DNA of 64,000 nucleotides, from assembly GCF_014534645.1 (NCBI RefSeq), contig NZ_JACVQF010000168.1:124001-188000 (forward strand), written 5' to 3'. Origin of the DNA: Streptomyces griseicoloratus (GTDB lineage: Bacteria; Actinomycetota; Actinomycetes; Streptomycetales; Streptomycetaceae). Below, one piece after another: positions 43,781 to 52,474 of the stretch (position 1 is the first letter of the stretch; every line of letters starts with the position of its first letter). A model generated the notes under the pieces. The model saw only the letters and a program-made list of their open reading frames with translations, ran no database searches and had not been told where the DNA came from. A program made the translations under genes and the position numbers.

Positions 43781-43988
43781 GTACGCCGAAGCCGACGCCG
43801 ACCCCGGCGGCATCCGAGTCCTGGGCCGCGTCGACGACGTCATGAACGGCTCCGGGACCGCAAGGTCGCCGAGTACGCCGTCGGCGAGGAGCTGTCCGCA
43901 CACCTCCGCAAAGATCGGCGATCACCGGACCCGCAAGATCATGATGCCGCCGATCGCCGTCGGCCGGGCCACTGCCGCCGACGACTGA
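43781..43988 (+). pseudogene. relic of an AMP-forming acetyl-CoA synthetase
   Basis: One frame reads PDADPDPGG-IRVLGRVDDVMNGSG, matching the ACS core GRVDDVMNVSG. The next frame continues KVAEYAVGEELSAHLRK, and the first frame resumes RTRKIMM...AVGRATAADD, matching the ACS C-terminus KTRSGKIMRR. Most of the gene is gone and the rest is frameshifted and internally deleted. It occupies the 450-bp gap between the SDR and esterase copy 2, so that gap is decayed coding DNA. Confidence 0.65.
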
Positions 43989-44188
43989 CCCGGCACGGCC
44001 CGGCTCGGGATCCTCGCAGCCGCCCCGCCGAGTGGATGGTCACGGGGTGGACTCCGGTCCGGTGATGACCCCTGCCGTAGCAGCGCAGCGCCGTTCCCCC
44101 GTGCCCTGCCCCCTGTCCCTCCCCCCTGCTGTCCCGGTCCACCGGGATCCCGTCTGTCGCATGCCCCCCAACAGCAAAGGAGTTCCTC

Positions 44189-45154
44189 ATGACGACGTCC
44201 CTCCCCCGCCCCCCGTTCGACCCGGAGCTGGAGATCGCCCTCGGCCGGATGGCCGAGGTGGCGCCGCTCACCTTCACCGCGGAGATGATCCCGGTGGTCC
44301 GCGCGAACCCGCCGTACCAGCTGACCGACGAAGACTTCGACGCGATGGGCGTGACGGTCCGCGACGTGACCATCCCCGGCCACCAGGGCGATGACATCCT
44401 CGTCAGCGTCATAGCACGCAAGGACCACCGGGGTCTGGGCCCGGGGATCTACCACACCCACGGCGGCGGTATGGTCACCGGCGACCGTTTCGCCGGAATC
44501 CAGCACGTCATCCCCTGGGTCGTGGACAACGACGCCGTCCTCGTGACGGTCGAGTACCGGCTGGCGCCGGAGTTCCCCGACCCGTACCCCGTGGAGGACT
44601 GCTACGCGGGACTGGTGTGGGCGGCCGAGCACGCCACCGGGCTCGGCTTCGATCCTCGGCGGCTCATGATCGCCGGCTCCAGCGCCGGCGGTGGTCTCGC
44701 GGCCGGCACGGCTCTGCTGGCGCGTGACCGCAAGGGCCCGCAGCTGATCGGGCAGATGCTCATCTACCCGATGCTCGACGACCGCGACCGGACCGTCTCG
44801 AGCGTCCAGTTCGACGGCGTCGGCCTGTGGGACCGGCAGAGCAACCGGATGGGATGGACCGCGCTGCTGGGCGACCGGCGCGGCACCGACGACGTCTCGG
44901 TCTACGCCGCGCCGGCACGGGCCACGGACCTGTCCGGGCTGCCGCCGGCCTTCATCGACTGCGGATCGGCCGAGGTGTTCCGGGACGAGGACGTCGCCTA
45001 CGCGACCGCCCTGTGGGCGGCCGGAGTACAGGCCGAACTGCACGTGTGGCCGGGCGGGTTCCACGGCTTCGACCTCGCCGCGCCCGACAGCACTCTCGGA
45101 CGGGCGATGCTGGCCGCCCGCAGCACCTGGGTCAACCGGCTCCTCGGAGCCTGA
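44189..45154 (+). CDS. HSL-type alpha/beta hydrolase (esterase), copy 2
   Basis: The 321-aa esterase has HGGGMVTGD, elbow GSSAGGG, CGSAEVFRDED and WPGGFHGFDL. AAGGAG lies just upstream of the ATG. It is the paralogue of 40266-41231; the two flank the dehydrogenase/SDR pair in opposite orientation. The elbow differs (SS against QS), so substrate preference may have diverged. Confidence 0.93.
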   Translation: MTTSLPRPPFDPELEIALGRMAEVAPLTFTAEMIPVVRANPPYQLTDEDFDAMGVTVRDVTIPGHQGDDILVSVIARKDHRGLGPGIYHTHGGGMVTGDRFAGIQHVIPWVVDNDAVLVTVEYRLAPEFPDPYPVEDCYAGLVWAAEHATGLGFDPRRLMIAGSSAGGGLAAGTALLARDRKGPQLIGQMLIYPMLDDRDRTVSSVQFDGVGLWDRQSNRMGWTALLGDRRGTDDVSVYAAPARATDLSGLPPAFIDCGSAEVFRDEDVAYATALWAAGVQAELHVWPGGFHGFDLAAPDSTLGRAMLAARSTWVNRLLGA

Positions 45155-45202
45155 TGCACCCGGCGAGGGCGGTAGTCTGGCCACCTGAGCGAGGGAGAGC
45201 AG

Positions 45203-46240
45203 ATGCAGGAACTCGTCGGACGGCTCACCGCCCTCGATCCCGAGGCCAGCGAGACCCTCAAAGTCGTCACATACTTCGACACCCTCGTCACCGCCGGCGC
45301 CGGGCTCGACGCGCTGCTGCGCGGCGCGGCCGCACTCTCCGGGGTCGTTGCCGGGGCAGACCGGCGCGGACGGATCAGCCGTCGTGGCCCCGACGGCCAG
45401 ACCGTCCGGACCGAGCCGATCACACGATCGCCGGAGCGGGCGTGTTCGGTCGGAGCCGTGTGGCTGGAGCGCATCGGCCCCCACCATGCCAACGACCAGA
45501 TGATCGTCGAACGCCTGGCGTTGTCCCTCGACCTCATCGAAGCGCGACGCAACCCGGTCAGCGACCTCGAGATCGTGATCGACCCGGCCCGCACCGTCAC
45601 CGAGCGGACCACAGCGCTGGCGAAGCTGCGGGTCGATCCGGGATCGCGCATCCGGATCATGGCGACGCGATCGGATACGCAAGCCGCCAGCGCATCGTCG
45701 GCGGTCGTCCCCACCAAGTACGGGATCGTGCGTGCCACCTTGTGCCGCACCGCGCAGGAGCCGCCGTCAAAGCCGGCGGGGCTCGGTCAGTGGGTGCGAG
45801 CCGACCACGCGCCCGACTCCTGGGACGGCGCGGTGATCGCGCTGCGGCTCACCGACGCGACGGATCCGGTCGTCGATGCGACAGACCTGGGCGCCCTGCT
45901 GCTGCTCGCTCGGGCACACGATCCGCAGGAGCCGCATGACGACATCAGAGCACTCGCCCGCCTGGACGCCCGCTCGGCCCAGGTACTACGGGCACTCGTC
46001 GAAGCGGACAGCCTTCGGGCTGCGGCGGCCGCACTCGGCATGCACCACTCCACGCTTCAGGCGCGGCACGATGCACTGACGCGTCAACTCGGATACGACC
46101 CGCGCACTGCCGCGGGCAAGGTGCGCTACGCGGCTTCCGAGTTCCTCTTGCGGCTCACCGACCCGGGCGTCGCGGAACGCCCGGCCTTCCCCCAGAGGCC
46201 CCATGACCAGACGCGTCATGAACGGTTCGGGAACCGCTGA
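45203..46240 (+). CDS. PucR/CdaR-like helix-turn-helix regulator
   Basis: The 345-aa protein has no recognisable DNA-binding motif at the N-terminus. The C-terminal third contains LARLDARSAQVLRALVEADS, then LRAAAAALGMHHSTLQARHD and ALTRQLGYDPR, the HTH_30 pattern of PucR-type regulators that act on alcohol, purine and aromatic catabolism genes. The N-terminal ~200 residues probably hold a sensory domain. It sits 48 bp after esterase copy 2 and is the likely local regulator. Confidence 0.8.
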   Translation: MQELVGRLTALDPEASETLKVVTYFDTLVTAGAGLDALLRGAAALSGVVAGADRRGRISRRGPDGQTVRTEPITRSPERACSVGAVWLERIGPHHANDQMIVERLALSLDLIEARRNPVSDLEIVIDPARTVTERTTALAKLRVDPGSRIRIMATRSDTQAASASSAVVPTKYGIVRATLCRTAQEPPSKPAGLGQWVRADHAPDSWDGAVIALRLTDATDPVVDATDLGALLLLARAHDPQEPHDDIRALARLDARSAQVLRALVEADSLRAAAAALGMHHSTLQARHDALTRQLGYDPRTAAGKVRYAASEFLLRLTDPGVAERPAFPQRPHDQTRHERFGNR

Positions 46241-46452
46241 CGAGAGGGATCCAGGGAACGCGCAGGCCATGACGGGGTGTACTCCTGCGGCCAGGTGACA
46301 CGACGCTCACGGAGACCGGCAGCACGGTGGAGCATCTGTCGGACGAGGACCGGACGGGCCGCGACTGAGCCGGCCGGCGCCGCGGGCCGGCCCGATGATC
46401 ACATCGCGAGACGGCCTTGCGTCCCTCCTTCCACCGGGCGTTACCTCGCACG

Positions 46453-47415
46453 GTGCGTACCGAAGAACCCGAACACCTCAGCAACGCCGATGTCACCGGC
46501 GACCGCTCCGCGCGGCGCGCCGTCACCGTCTTCCCGCTCCTCGTCCTCGCGGCCGGCGCCCTCGGCCTGCTGCTCCCCGGGAGCTTCGCCGGCTGGGGCG
46601 AGGCGGTGCCGTACCTGCTGGGCGTCGTGATGTTCTGCATGGGCATCACCATGACCCCGGAGGACTTCCGGGGCGTCGCCAAGCGCCCCTGGGCCGTGGC
46701 GCTGGGGCTGGTCGCGCACTACGTCATCATGCCGGGGCTCGGCTGGGCCGTCGCCCATCTCCTCCAGCTCCCGCCGCAGCTCGCCGCGGGCGTGATCCTC
46801 GTGGGCTGCGCCCCCAGCGGCACGGCCTCCAACGTGGTGACGTTCCTGGCGCGCGGTGACGTCGCCCTGTCCGTCTCCGTCGCCACCGTCTCCACGCTCG
46901 TCGCCCCTCTGGTCACGCCGCCGCTGACGCTGCTGCTGGCCGGTGAGTACCTGCCGGTCGACGCCGGGTCCATGGTGACCGACATCCTCAAGACGGTGCT
47001 GCTCCCGGTCCTCGCGGGCCTCGTCGTGCGGCTCCTGGCGGGCCGGTACGTGCAGCGGGCGCTGCCGGTGCTGCCCTGGCTGTCCGCGCTGACGATCTCG
47101 GTGATCGTGGCCGTGGTGGTGGCGGGCAGTGCCGACGCCATCAAGTCGGCGGCGGGGCTGGTGTTCGTGGCCGTCGTGCTGCACAACGGACTCGGCCTGG
47201 CACTCGGTTACGGCGCGGGACGGATCGGCCGGCTCGGTGAACCGGCGAGCCGTGCCATGGCCTTCGAGGTCGGCATGCAGAACTCCGGGCTCGCGGCCTC
47301 CCTGGCCACCGCCCACTTCAGCCCGCTGGCGGCGCTCCCGGCCGCGGTCTTCTCCGTCTGGCACAACATCTCCGGCGCCCTGGCCGCCGCCTGGCTGTCC
47401 CGGCGGCGGCACTGA
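46453..47415 (+). CDS. bile acid:sodium symporter (BASS) family transporter
   Basis: The 320-aa protein has 9-10 TM helices of the BASS/arsenite-Acr3-related superfamily. Supporting motifs are GVVMFCMGITMTPEDFR, the conserved helix-4 VGCAPSGTASNVVTFLARGD, and GMQNSGLAASLATAHF, the BASS helix-9 signature. It is probably a sodium-coupled uptake system for an organic anion such as a 2-oxo acid. The GTG at 46453 lacks a clear ribosome site; an in-frame TTG at 46417 is the alternative. It lies after a ~210-bp gap holding nothing recognisable. Confidence 0.88.
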   Translation: MRTEEPEHLSNADVTGDRSARRAVTVFPLLVLAAGALGLLLPGSFAGWGEAVPYLLGVVMFCMGITMTPEDFRGVAKRPWAVALGLVAHYVIMPGLGWAVAHLLQLPPQLAAGVILVGCAPSGTASNVVTFLARGDVALSVSVATVSTLVAPLVTPPLTLLLAGEYLPVDAGSMVTDILKTVLLPVLAGLVVRLLAGRYVQRALPVLPWLSALTISVIVAVVVAGSADAIKSAAGLVFVAVVLHNGLGLALGYGAGRIGRLGEPASRAMAFEVGMQNSGLAASLATAHFSPLAALPAAVFSVWHNISGALAAAWLSRRRH

Positions 47416-47499
47416 TCCGTCAACCGCCGTACGCCCCCTTCGACTGGCCTGGCGTGACACGCCCGTGGCGCGTGCCGGCCGGCCGAGGAAGGAACTCGC

Positions 47500-47559
47500 G
47501 TGAAGACCGCACCCGCCTTGTCCCAGCCCGGCGTCGTTGAGTGTCAATGCCTCTGTTGA
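47500..47559 (+). pseudogene. start of a truncated gene (19 codons)
   Basis: GGAAGG precedes a GTG that opens MKTAPALSQPGVVE, which reads like the first residues of a Zn-type alcohol dehydrogenase. The frame ends at once in foreign-looking sequence at a TGA. A deletion breakpoint at about 47540 is inferred; the segment after it carries an operator-like palindrome. Confidence 0.35.
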
Positions 47560-47561
47560 CA
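47542..47561. promoter_or_regulatory. TGTCAA/TTGACA inverted repeat (operator-like)
   Basis: TGTCAA (47542-47547), an 8-base spacer and TTGACA (47556-47561). On the minus strand it reads GATTGTCAAC, identical over 10 bases to the sequence in front of the FCD-GntR gene. Here it stands at a deletion scar with no obvious gene to control. Confidence 0.5.
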
Positions 47562-47594
47562 ATCTCAGCAACAATTTGGAGGGGGTGGGCCCTG

Positions 47595-48116
47595 TCAGGC
47601 GACCGGCGGCGTGCCGTGGGTGTGGAAGGACTCGATGGTCTTCAGCCCCCAGGCCTGGCCCTTGGCCCGCTCGGCCTCGGTCCAGGTGACCAGCGGCCAG
47701 TCGGGCGCCGGCACCAGGCGGGTGAGCGGGTTGCACAGCTCGATGCGGTTGCCGCCGGGCTCGTAGACGTACAGGAAGAACGTCTGCTGGACGGCGTGCT
47801 CGTGCGGGCCGGTCTCGATGAACACGCCGGTGTCGATGGCGAGGTCGGCGGCGCGCAGGATGTCCTCGCGGGTGCCGGCCGCGAAGGCGATGTGGTGCAG
47901 CCGGCCAAAGGAGCCGGTCCAGTCCTCGGTGCAGACGACGTCGTAGGACTTGTCGGTGAACGTCAGCCAGCGGGACGGCGCAGCACCTTGATCTCCTCCA
48001 CCGTCTTCCCCTCGCGCCAGGCCTTCGCCGACTGCCCGCCACACGAAGTCCCCCGCGTGCGCGGTGACGACGAGTGTGGAACGTGGGGCGGCGGCGGGCG
48101 CGTTGCCGTGCGTCAT
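47595..48116 (-). pseudogene. deletion fusion: PIG-L hydrolase remnant and catechol 2,3-dioxygenase C-terminus
   Basis: A single open frame of 173 codons joins two unrelated relics. Residues 1-27 (APRSTLVVTAHAGDFVWRA) are the start of a PIG-L / 4-oxalomesaconate-hydratase-type protein. In a shifted frame just after it, SAKAWREGKTVEEIKVLRR is a downstream piece of the same family. After about 47975 the frame enters SRWLTFTDKSYDVVCTEDWT, then GRLHHIAFAAGTREDILRAA and FLYVYEPGGNRIELCNP, the C-terminal VOC domain of catechol 2,3-dioxygenase, ending SFHTHGTPPV. At least two deletions are needed. The His and Glu iron ligands of the C-terminal half survive, but the N-terminal domain is gone. The encoded fusion is probably inactive. 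Confidence 0.8.
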
Positions 48117-48162
48117 CGATGCTTCTCCTTGGTGGACAGGGGGCGCCCGCCTCGGTGCGCGG

Positions 48163-48813
48163 TCAGTCGCGCAGCGCCTCGATCACGCTGGTGAGGTGGG
48201 CGCAGACGGCCGCCTCGGCCGCCTGCGGGTCCCTGGCCTCGATCGCCTCGATCATGGCCAGATGCTCGTTCAGGGATTGCTGCGGACGTCCCGGGCGCAG
48301 CGCCAGCTGGAAGCGGTGGCGCACCAGTTGGGCGTTGAGCCGCTCCAGCAGTTCCACGGCCGTCCGCTGGCCGGAGAACTCCCGGATCCTGGCGTGGAGT
48401 TCGTGGTTGAGGTCCGAGTAGGTCAGCGGCTCGCCGCCGGCCACGGCCTTGCGCATCGCCGCGCCCAGCTCCTTCAGTTCGGCGAGCTGCTCGTCGCTGA
48501 CGGCCACGGCCGCCTTCGCCGCGCACAGCCCTTCGAGGACCAGGCGGCACTCGGTGATGGCGACCGCCTCCTCCACGGTCACCACCCGCACCCGTGAACC
48601 ACGGTTGCGGATCCGCTCCACGAGCCCCTGGGACTCCAGATCGATCAGGGCGGCCCGGATGCTGGCCCGGGTCACGCCGAACTGCTCGGCGAGCTCGTTC
48701 TCCACCAGCCGCTGGGCCGGTGCCATCTCGCCGCGCAGAATCGCCTGCCGCAGCTGCCCGAGCGCAAGCTGTTTCGCCTGCTCCCCGGTGCTCGGACGCG
48801 CTTGTTCCGGCAT
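48163..48813 (-). CDS. FCD-type GntR family transcriptional regulator
   Basis: The 216-aa protein has an N-terminal winged helix (LGQLRQAILRGEMAPAQRLV, ENELAEQFGVTRASIRAALI, DLESQGLVERIRNRGSRVRV) and a C-terminal FCD helical ligand domain (ITECRLVLEGLCAAKAAV, DLNHELHARIREFSGQR, LNEHLAMIEAIEARDPQAAE). The ATG follows AGGGAGGGCGAC. It is upstream of the aromatic-cleavage relic on the same strand, so that lost pathway was probably its original target. Palindromes related to its own promoter occur at 47542 and 49379. Confidence 0.9.
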   Translation of the reverse strand: MPEQARPSTGEQAKQLALGQLRQAILRGEMAPAQRLVENELAEQFGVTRASIRAALIDLESQGLVERIRNRGSRVRVVTVEEAVAITECRLVLEGLCAAKAAVAVSDEQLAELKELGAAMRKAVAGGEPLTYSDLNHELHARIREFSGQRTAVELLERLNAQLVRHRFQLALRPGRPQQSLNEHLAMIEAIEARDPQAAEAAVCAHLTSVIEALRD

Positions 48814-48855
48814 GTCGCCCTCCCTGAGTGAGTGCCTGTCGGACGTAAATCCAGC

Positions 48856-48884
48856 CAAACAGGATTGTCAACCATTTTGTTTGC
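48856..48884. promoter_or_regulatory. autoregulatory operator candidate of the FCD-GntR gene
   Basis: The AT-rich patch has inverted CAAACA/TGTTTG (48856-48861 and 48878-48883) around TGTCAACCATTT (48866-48877). That 12-mer is shared exactly with the palindrome at 49379-49400. A TTGACA -35 for the regulator gene lies inside it on the minus strand. Confidence 0.6.
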
Positions 48885-49020
48885 CGTATCGCCGGTGACG
48901 CGGCCGGTGTTCCGCTCCGCCCGGTGGTGGCGCGGGGGCGACGAAGTGTCCGCGCACCCCGCCGGATTCACCACACTCTGTCGTCCCCGAGGCGGCCCAC
49001 GCCCCGGTTAGCGTCGCCGC

Positions 49021-49368
49021 ATGACCCGAAGCTTCGTTGTGCACGTCCCCGACGCCGAGCTCGAACCCGAGCCCCTCTCCCCCGCACAGATCGTGTCCGG
49101 CACCCCCGAAGTGACCGGGAAGGTGGTGTGGGAGTCGGCGGACGGACGCCGGGTGCTCGGGATCTGGCAGATCACCCCCGGCGTCGTCACCGACACCGAG
49201 GCGGACGAGGTGTTCGTGGTGCTGGGCGGATCGGCCACCATCGAGGTGGAGGGCGGCCCGACGCTGACCGTAGGGCCCGGTGACATGGCCGTCCTGCGGG
49301 AGGGTGACCGCACGACGTGGACGGTGCACGAGACACTGCGGAAGGCGTACGCGATCAACCTCGGGTAG
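49021..49368 (+). CDS. small cupin protein
   Basis: The 115-aa single-domain cupin is of the Cupin_3 (EutQ/ureidoglycine-aminohydrolase-like) type: GIWQITPGVVTDTEADEVFV, VLGGSATIEVEGG, LTVGPGDMAVLREGDRTTW, TVHETLRKAY. The classical HxH motif is absent, so metal binding is uncertain. It is preceded by an untranslated gap containing the GntR site, with no strong ribosome site. Confidence 0.82.
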   Translation: MTRSFVVHVPDAELEPEPLSPAQIVSGTPEVTGKVVWESADGRRVLGIWQITPGVVTDTEADEVFVVLGGSATIEVEGGPTLTVGPGDMAVLREGDRTTWTVHETLRKAYAINLG

Positions 49369-49378
49369 CCCGGCCATG

Positions 49379-49400
49379 TCCTGTCAAATGGTTGACAGGA
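49379..49400. promoter_or_regulatory. perfect palindromic operator before the oxidoreductase gene
   Basis: Arms TCCTGTCAA and TTGACAGGA, 9 bp each and fully complementary, flank ATGG. It lies about 60 bp upstream of the Gfo/Idh gene and overlaps a TTGACA -35. The half-site and spacer match the FCD-GntR promoter site (TGTCAACCATTT on the opposite strand), so GntR control of this gene is inferred. Confidence 0.7.
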
Positions 49401-49459
49401 TGAGACCGTCCGCCCAGGGTGGTTCGGGCAGAGAGGGACGGGTCCAGCGAGGGGTTCTC

Positions 49460-50629
49460 ATGGTGGATGCGCTCGGTGTCGCCGTCGTCGGTTTCGGCTG
49501 GATGGGCCGGGTGCACACCCGGGCGTACGCCCGCGTCCGGCACCACTACCCGCTGCTGGGGTTGCGCCCGGAGCTGGTGACGGTGGCCGAGGAGGTGCCG
49601 GGCCTGGCCGAGGAGGCGGCGAAGCAGTTCGGCTTCGCCTCGGCGACCCGCGACTGGCGCGAGGTGGCCGCCGATCCGCGTGTCCGGGCGGTGAGCATCA
49701 CCGCCCCGAACTTCCTGCACCGCGAGATCGGCGTCGCGATGGCCGAGGCCGGCAAGCACATCTGGATCGAGAAGCCGGTCGGCCTGACCGTCGCCGACGC
49801 CCGCGCGGTGGCGGACGCGGTCGCCGAGGCCGGGGTGCAGGGCGCGGTCGGGTTCAACTACCGCAACGCGCCCGCCGTCGAGACGGCCCGGGAGCTGATC
49901 GCCTCCGGCGGGATCGGCACCGTCACGCACGCCCGCATCCGTCTGTTCAGCGACTACGCCGCCCATCCCGAGTCCGCGCTGACCTGGCGCTACCAGCGGG
50001 AGCGGGGTGGCAGCGGGGTGCTCGGCGACCTGGCCTCGCACGGCGCCGACCTGGCCCGGTACCTCCTCGGCGACATCACGTCCCTGACCGCCGACACGGC
50101 GGTCTTCCTGCCCGAGCGGGCCCGCCCCACCGCCGCGACCACCGGCCACGCCCGTGCCGCGGGCGGCGAACCCGGCCCCGTGGAGAACGAGGACTACGTG
50201 GGCTGCCTGCTCCGCTTCGCCTCCGGTGCCCGCGGTGTCCTGGAGGCCTGCCGGGTCTCGGTCGGTGAGCAGAACACCTACGGCTTCGAGGTGCACGGCA
50301 CGACGGGCGCGGTCTTCTGGGACTTCCGCCGGATGAACGAGCTGGGCGTCAGCCGCGGCACGGCCTACCAGGACCAGCCGGTGAGCACCGTCTACGCCGG
50401 CCCGGGCGACGGCGACTTCGCCGCCTTCCAGCCCGGCGCCGCGAACGCGATGGGCTACGACGACCTGAAGGTCATCGAGGCCCACCGCTTCCTGCGCTCC
50501 ATCGCCGAGGGCACCGCGTACGGCACCACGCTCGCGGACGCCGTGCACAGCGCGGTCGTACTGGAGGCCATGGCGCGGTCGGCCGAGCGCCGCGCCTGGG
50601 TCGACGTGCCCCCGCAGCCGTACCGGTAG
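49460..50629 (+). CDS. Gfo/Idh/MocA-family oxidoreductase
   Basis: The 389-aa NAD(P)-dependent sugar oxidoreductase has the Rossmann motif VAVVGFGWMGRVHTRAY, SITAPNFLHREIGVAMAEAG, the catalytic Lys in WIEKPVG, and a C-terminal alpha/beta domain (GSGVLGDLASHGADLARYLL). The ATG at 49460 follows GAGGGG; the frame upstream of it overlaps the cupin and is not used. Being convergent with iolE, it is a candidate inositol or inosose dehydrogenase (IolG-like role), but it is not a canonical IolG sequence. Confidence 0.9.
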   Translation: MVDALGVAVVGFGWMGRVHTRAYARVRHHYPLLGLRPELVTVAEEVPGLAEEAAKQFGFASATRDWREVAADPRVRAVSITAPNFLHREIGVAMAEAGKHIWIEKPVGLTVADARAVADAVAEAGVQGAVGFNYRNAPAVETARELIASGGIGTVTHARIRLFSDYAAHPESALTWRYQRERGGSGVLGDLASHGADLARYLLGDITSLTADTAVFLPERARPTAATTGHARAAGGEPGPVENEDYVGCLLRFASGARGVLEACRVSVGEQNTYGFEVHGTTGAVFWDFRRMNELGVSRGTAYQDQPVSTVYAGPGDGDFAAFQPGAANAMGYDDLKVIEAHRFLRSIAEGTAYGTTLADAVHSAVVLEAMARSAERRAWVDVPPQPYR

Positions 50630-50643
50630 GAGCGGGGCACGGG

Positions 50644-51546
50644 TCACGCACCACAGGACCGGAGGAACCGGCGGGTGCGCACCGCGATGGGCAGTGGCCG
50701 GTCCGGCTCGCACGGGTACATGTCCTGCTCGACGATGGCGAACAGGTCCACGCCCAGCCCCTGGGCCGCCCTGAGCACCGGCTCCAGTTCGGGGATGCCG
50801 GAGGGCGGTTCGCACATCACCCCTCGCTGCACGGCCGGACCGAACGGCACCCCGTCCGCCCGTACCCCGGCCAGGATCTCCGGGTCGACCTGCTTGAGGT
50901 GCAGATAGCCGATGCGCTCCCCGTAGGTCTCGATCAGCTTGACGCTGTCGCCGCCGCAGTAGGCGTAGTGGCCGGTGTCCAGGCAGAGGCCGACCAGGTC
51001 GGAGTCGGTGGCGTCGAGGAAGCGTTCGACGTGCTCCTCGGTGTCGATGTGGGTGTCGGCGTGCGGGTGGACGACGATGTCGAGGCCGTAGGTCTCCTTC
51101 ACCTCGCGGCCCAGCCGCTCCATGCCCGTGGTCAGGTGGGACCACTGCTCGCGCGTCAGCTCCGGGGGCTCCAGGATCGCGGCGGTCCGGTCGTCGCGCC
51201 AGAAGGACGGGATGACGACGAGGTGTTCCGCGCCCATGGCCCGGGTGAGGGCGGCGACCCGGCCGACCTGCTCCCGGGTGGCTTCCCACTCGGCGGGGCC
51301 GCGGTGCAGTCCGCAGAAGATCGTGCCGGCGGAGACCCTGAGGCCGCGCCTGCCCACCTCGTCGGCGAGCCGGGCGGGGTCGGTGGGGAGGTAGCCGTAG
51401 GGGCCCAGCTCGATCCACTCGTAGCCCGCCTCGGCGACCTCGTCGAGGAAGCGTTCCCAGGGCACCTGGCGGGGGTCGTCGGGGAACCAGACCCCCCAGG
51501 AGTCGGGGGCCGAGCCGACCCGGATGCGGTCCAGGACAGGGGGCAT
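50644..51546 (-). CDS. iolE: inosose dehydratase-like TIM-barrel protein
   Basis: The 300-aa xylose-isomerase-like TIM barrel: IRVGSAPDSWGVWFPDDPRQ, EVAEAGYEWIELGPYGYLPT, VVIPSFWRDD, IVVHPHADTHIDTEEHVERF, VGLCLDTGHYAYCGGD, YLHLKQVDPE. The metal-binding Glu, Asp and His positions are present. IolE converts 2-keto-myo-inositol (scyllo-inosose) to 3D-trihydroxycyclohexane-dione. It follows the ABC genes on the same strand with a 1-bp gap after the ATPase gene. Confidence 0.88.
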   Translation of the reverse strand: MPPVLDRIRVGSAPDSWGVWFPDDPRQVPWERFLDEVAEAGYEWIELGPYGYLPTDPARLADEVGRRGLRVSAGTIFCGLHRGPAEWEATREQVGRVAALTRAMGAEHLVVIPSFWRDDRTAAILEPPELTREQWSHLTTGMERLGREVKETYGLDIVVHPHADTHIDTEEHVERFLDATDSDLVGLCLDTGHYAYCGGDSVKLIETYGERIGYLHLKQVDPEILAGVRADGVPFGPAVQRGVMCEPPSGIPELEPVLRAAQGLGVDLFAIVEQDMYPCEPDRPLPIAVRTRRFLRSCGA

Positions 51547-51547
51547 G

Positions 51548-52468
51548 TCAGGACTTCCCTTCGACGGGGTCGGACGCGGCGGGCTGCTGTACGGAGGGCT
51601 CCGGATCCTCCGGGAGTTCGTCGACGTCCACGCCGCCGACCCGCGCCAGTTCGTGCTTGAGGGCGGTCAGTTCGGCGCCGCCGGCCATGTGGTGGGTCAG
51701 GGTGTCGAGGGTGATCTCGCTGCGGGCGGCGGACAGTTCGAGGGTGCCGAGGCGCAGCACGCTGAAGTGGTCGCCGACCATGTAGGCGTGGTGCGGGTTG
51801 TGGGTGATGAAGATGACGCCCAGGCCGCGTTCGCGGGCGGCGGCGATGTACTTCAGCACCACGCCGGACTGCTTGACGCCGAGCGCGGCGGTCGGCTCGT
51901 CCAGGATGAGCACGCGGGCGCCGAAGTGGACGGCGCGGGCGATGGCCACGCACTGGCGCTGGCCGCCGGAGAGGGTGCCGACGGGCTGCTCCAGGTCGTC
52001 CAGGACGATCCCCATGGTGCGCAGTTCCTCGTCGGCGGTCCGCTTCATCCGGGCGATGTCGAGGCGGCGGAAGGGCCCGGTGCCCTTGGTCAGCTCCGAG
52101 CCCAGGAAGAAGTTGCGCCACACCGGCATCAGCGGCACGGTCGCCAGGTCCTGGTAGACGGCGGCGATGCCGCGGTCGAGGGCTTCGCGGGGGCTGGAGA
52201 AGCTCACCGGCGCGCCGTCGACGAGGAACTCGCCCTCGGTGTGCCGGTGCAGCCCGGAGATGATCTTGATGAGGGTGGACTTGCCGGCACCGTTGTCGCC
52301 GAGCACGCAGGACACCCGGCCGGGGTGGACGGCGAGGTCGACGCCGTGCAGGGCGCGGATGGTGCCGTAGGTCTTGCCGGCGCCGCGCAGTTCGACGACC
52401 GGGCGGTCCGCCCCGGGTGCCGTGTCCTCGCGGACGGTCGCGTGGGTGCCGGTGGTCTCGCTGGTCAT
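51548..52468 (-). CDS. sugar (inositol-type) ABC transporter ATP-binding protein
   Basis: The 306-aa ATPase has Walker [12 protein letters not shown], signature [14 protein letters not shown], Walker [14 protein letters not shown] and H-loop ITHNPHHAY. It is a single NBD; RbsA/XylG-type sugar ATPases usually carry two, so this is the shorter FrcA-like form that works as a homodimer. A long polar C-terminal tail follows. Confidence 0.93.
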   Translation of the reverse strand: MTSETTGTHATVREDTAPGADRPVVELRGAGKTYGTIRALHGVDLAVHPGRVSCVLGDNGAGKSTLIKIISGLHRHTEGEFLVDGAPVSFSSPREALDRGIAAVYQDLATVPLMPVWRNFFLGSELTKGTGPFRRLDIARMKRTADEELRTMGIVLDDLEQPVGTLSGGQRQCVAIARAVHFGARVLILDEPTAALGVKQSGVVLKYIAAARERGLGVIFITHNPHHAYMVGDHFSVLRLGTLELSAARSEITLDTLTHHMAGGAELTALKHELARVGGVDVDELPEDPEPSVQQPAASDPVEGKS

Positions 52469-52474
52469 TTCCGC

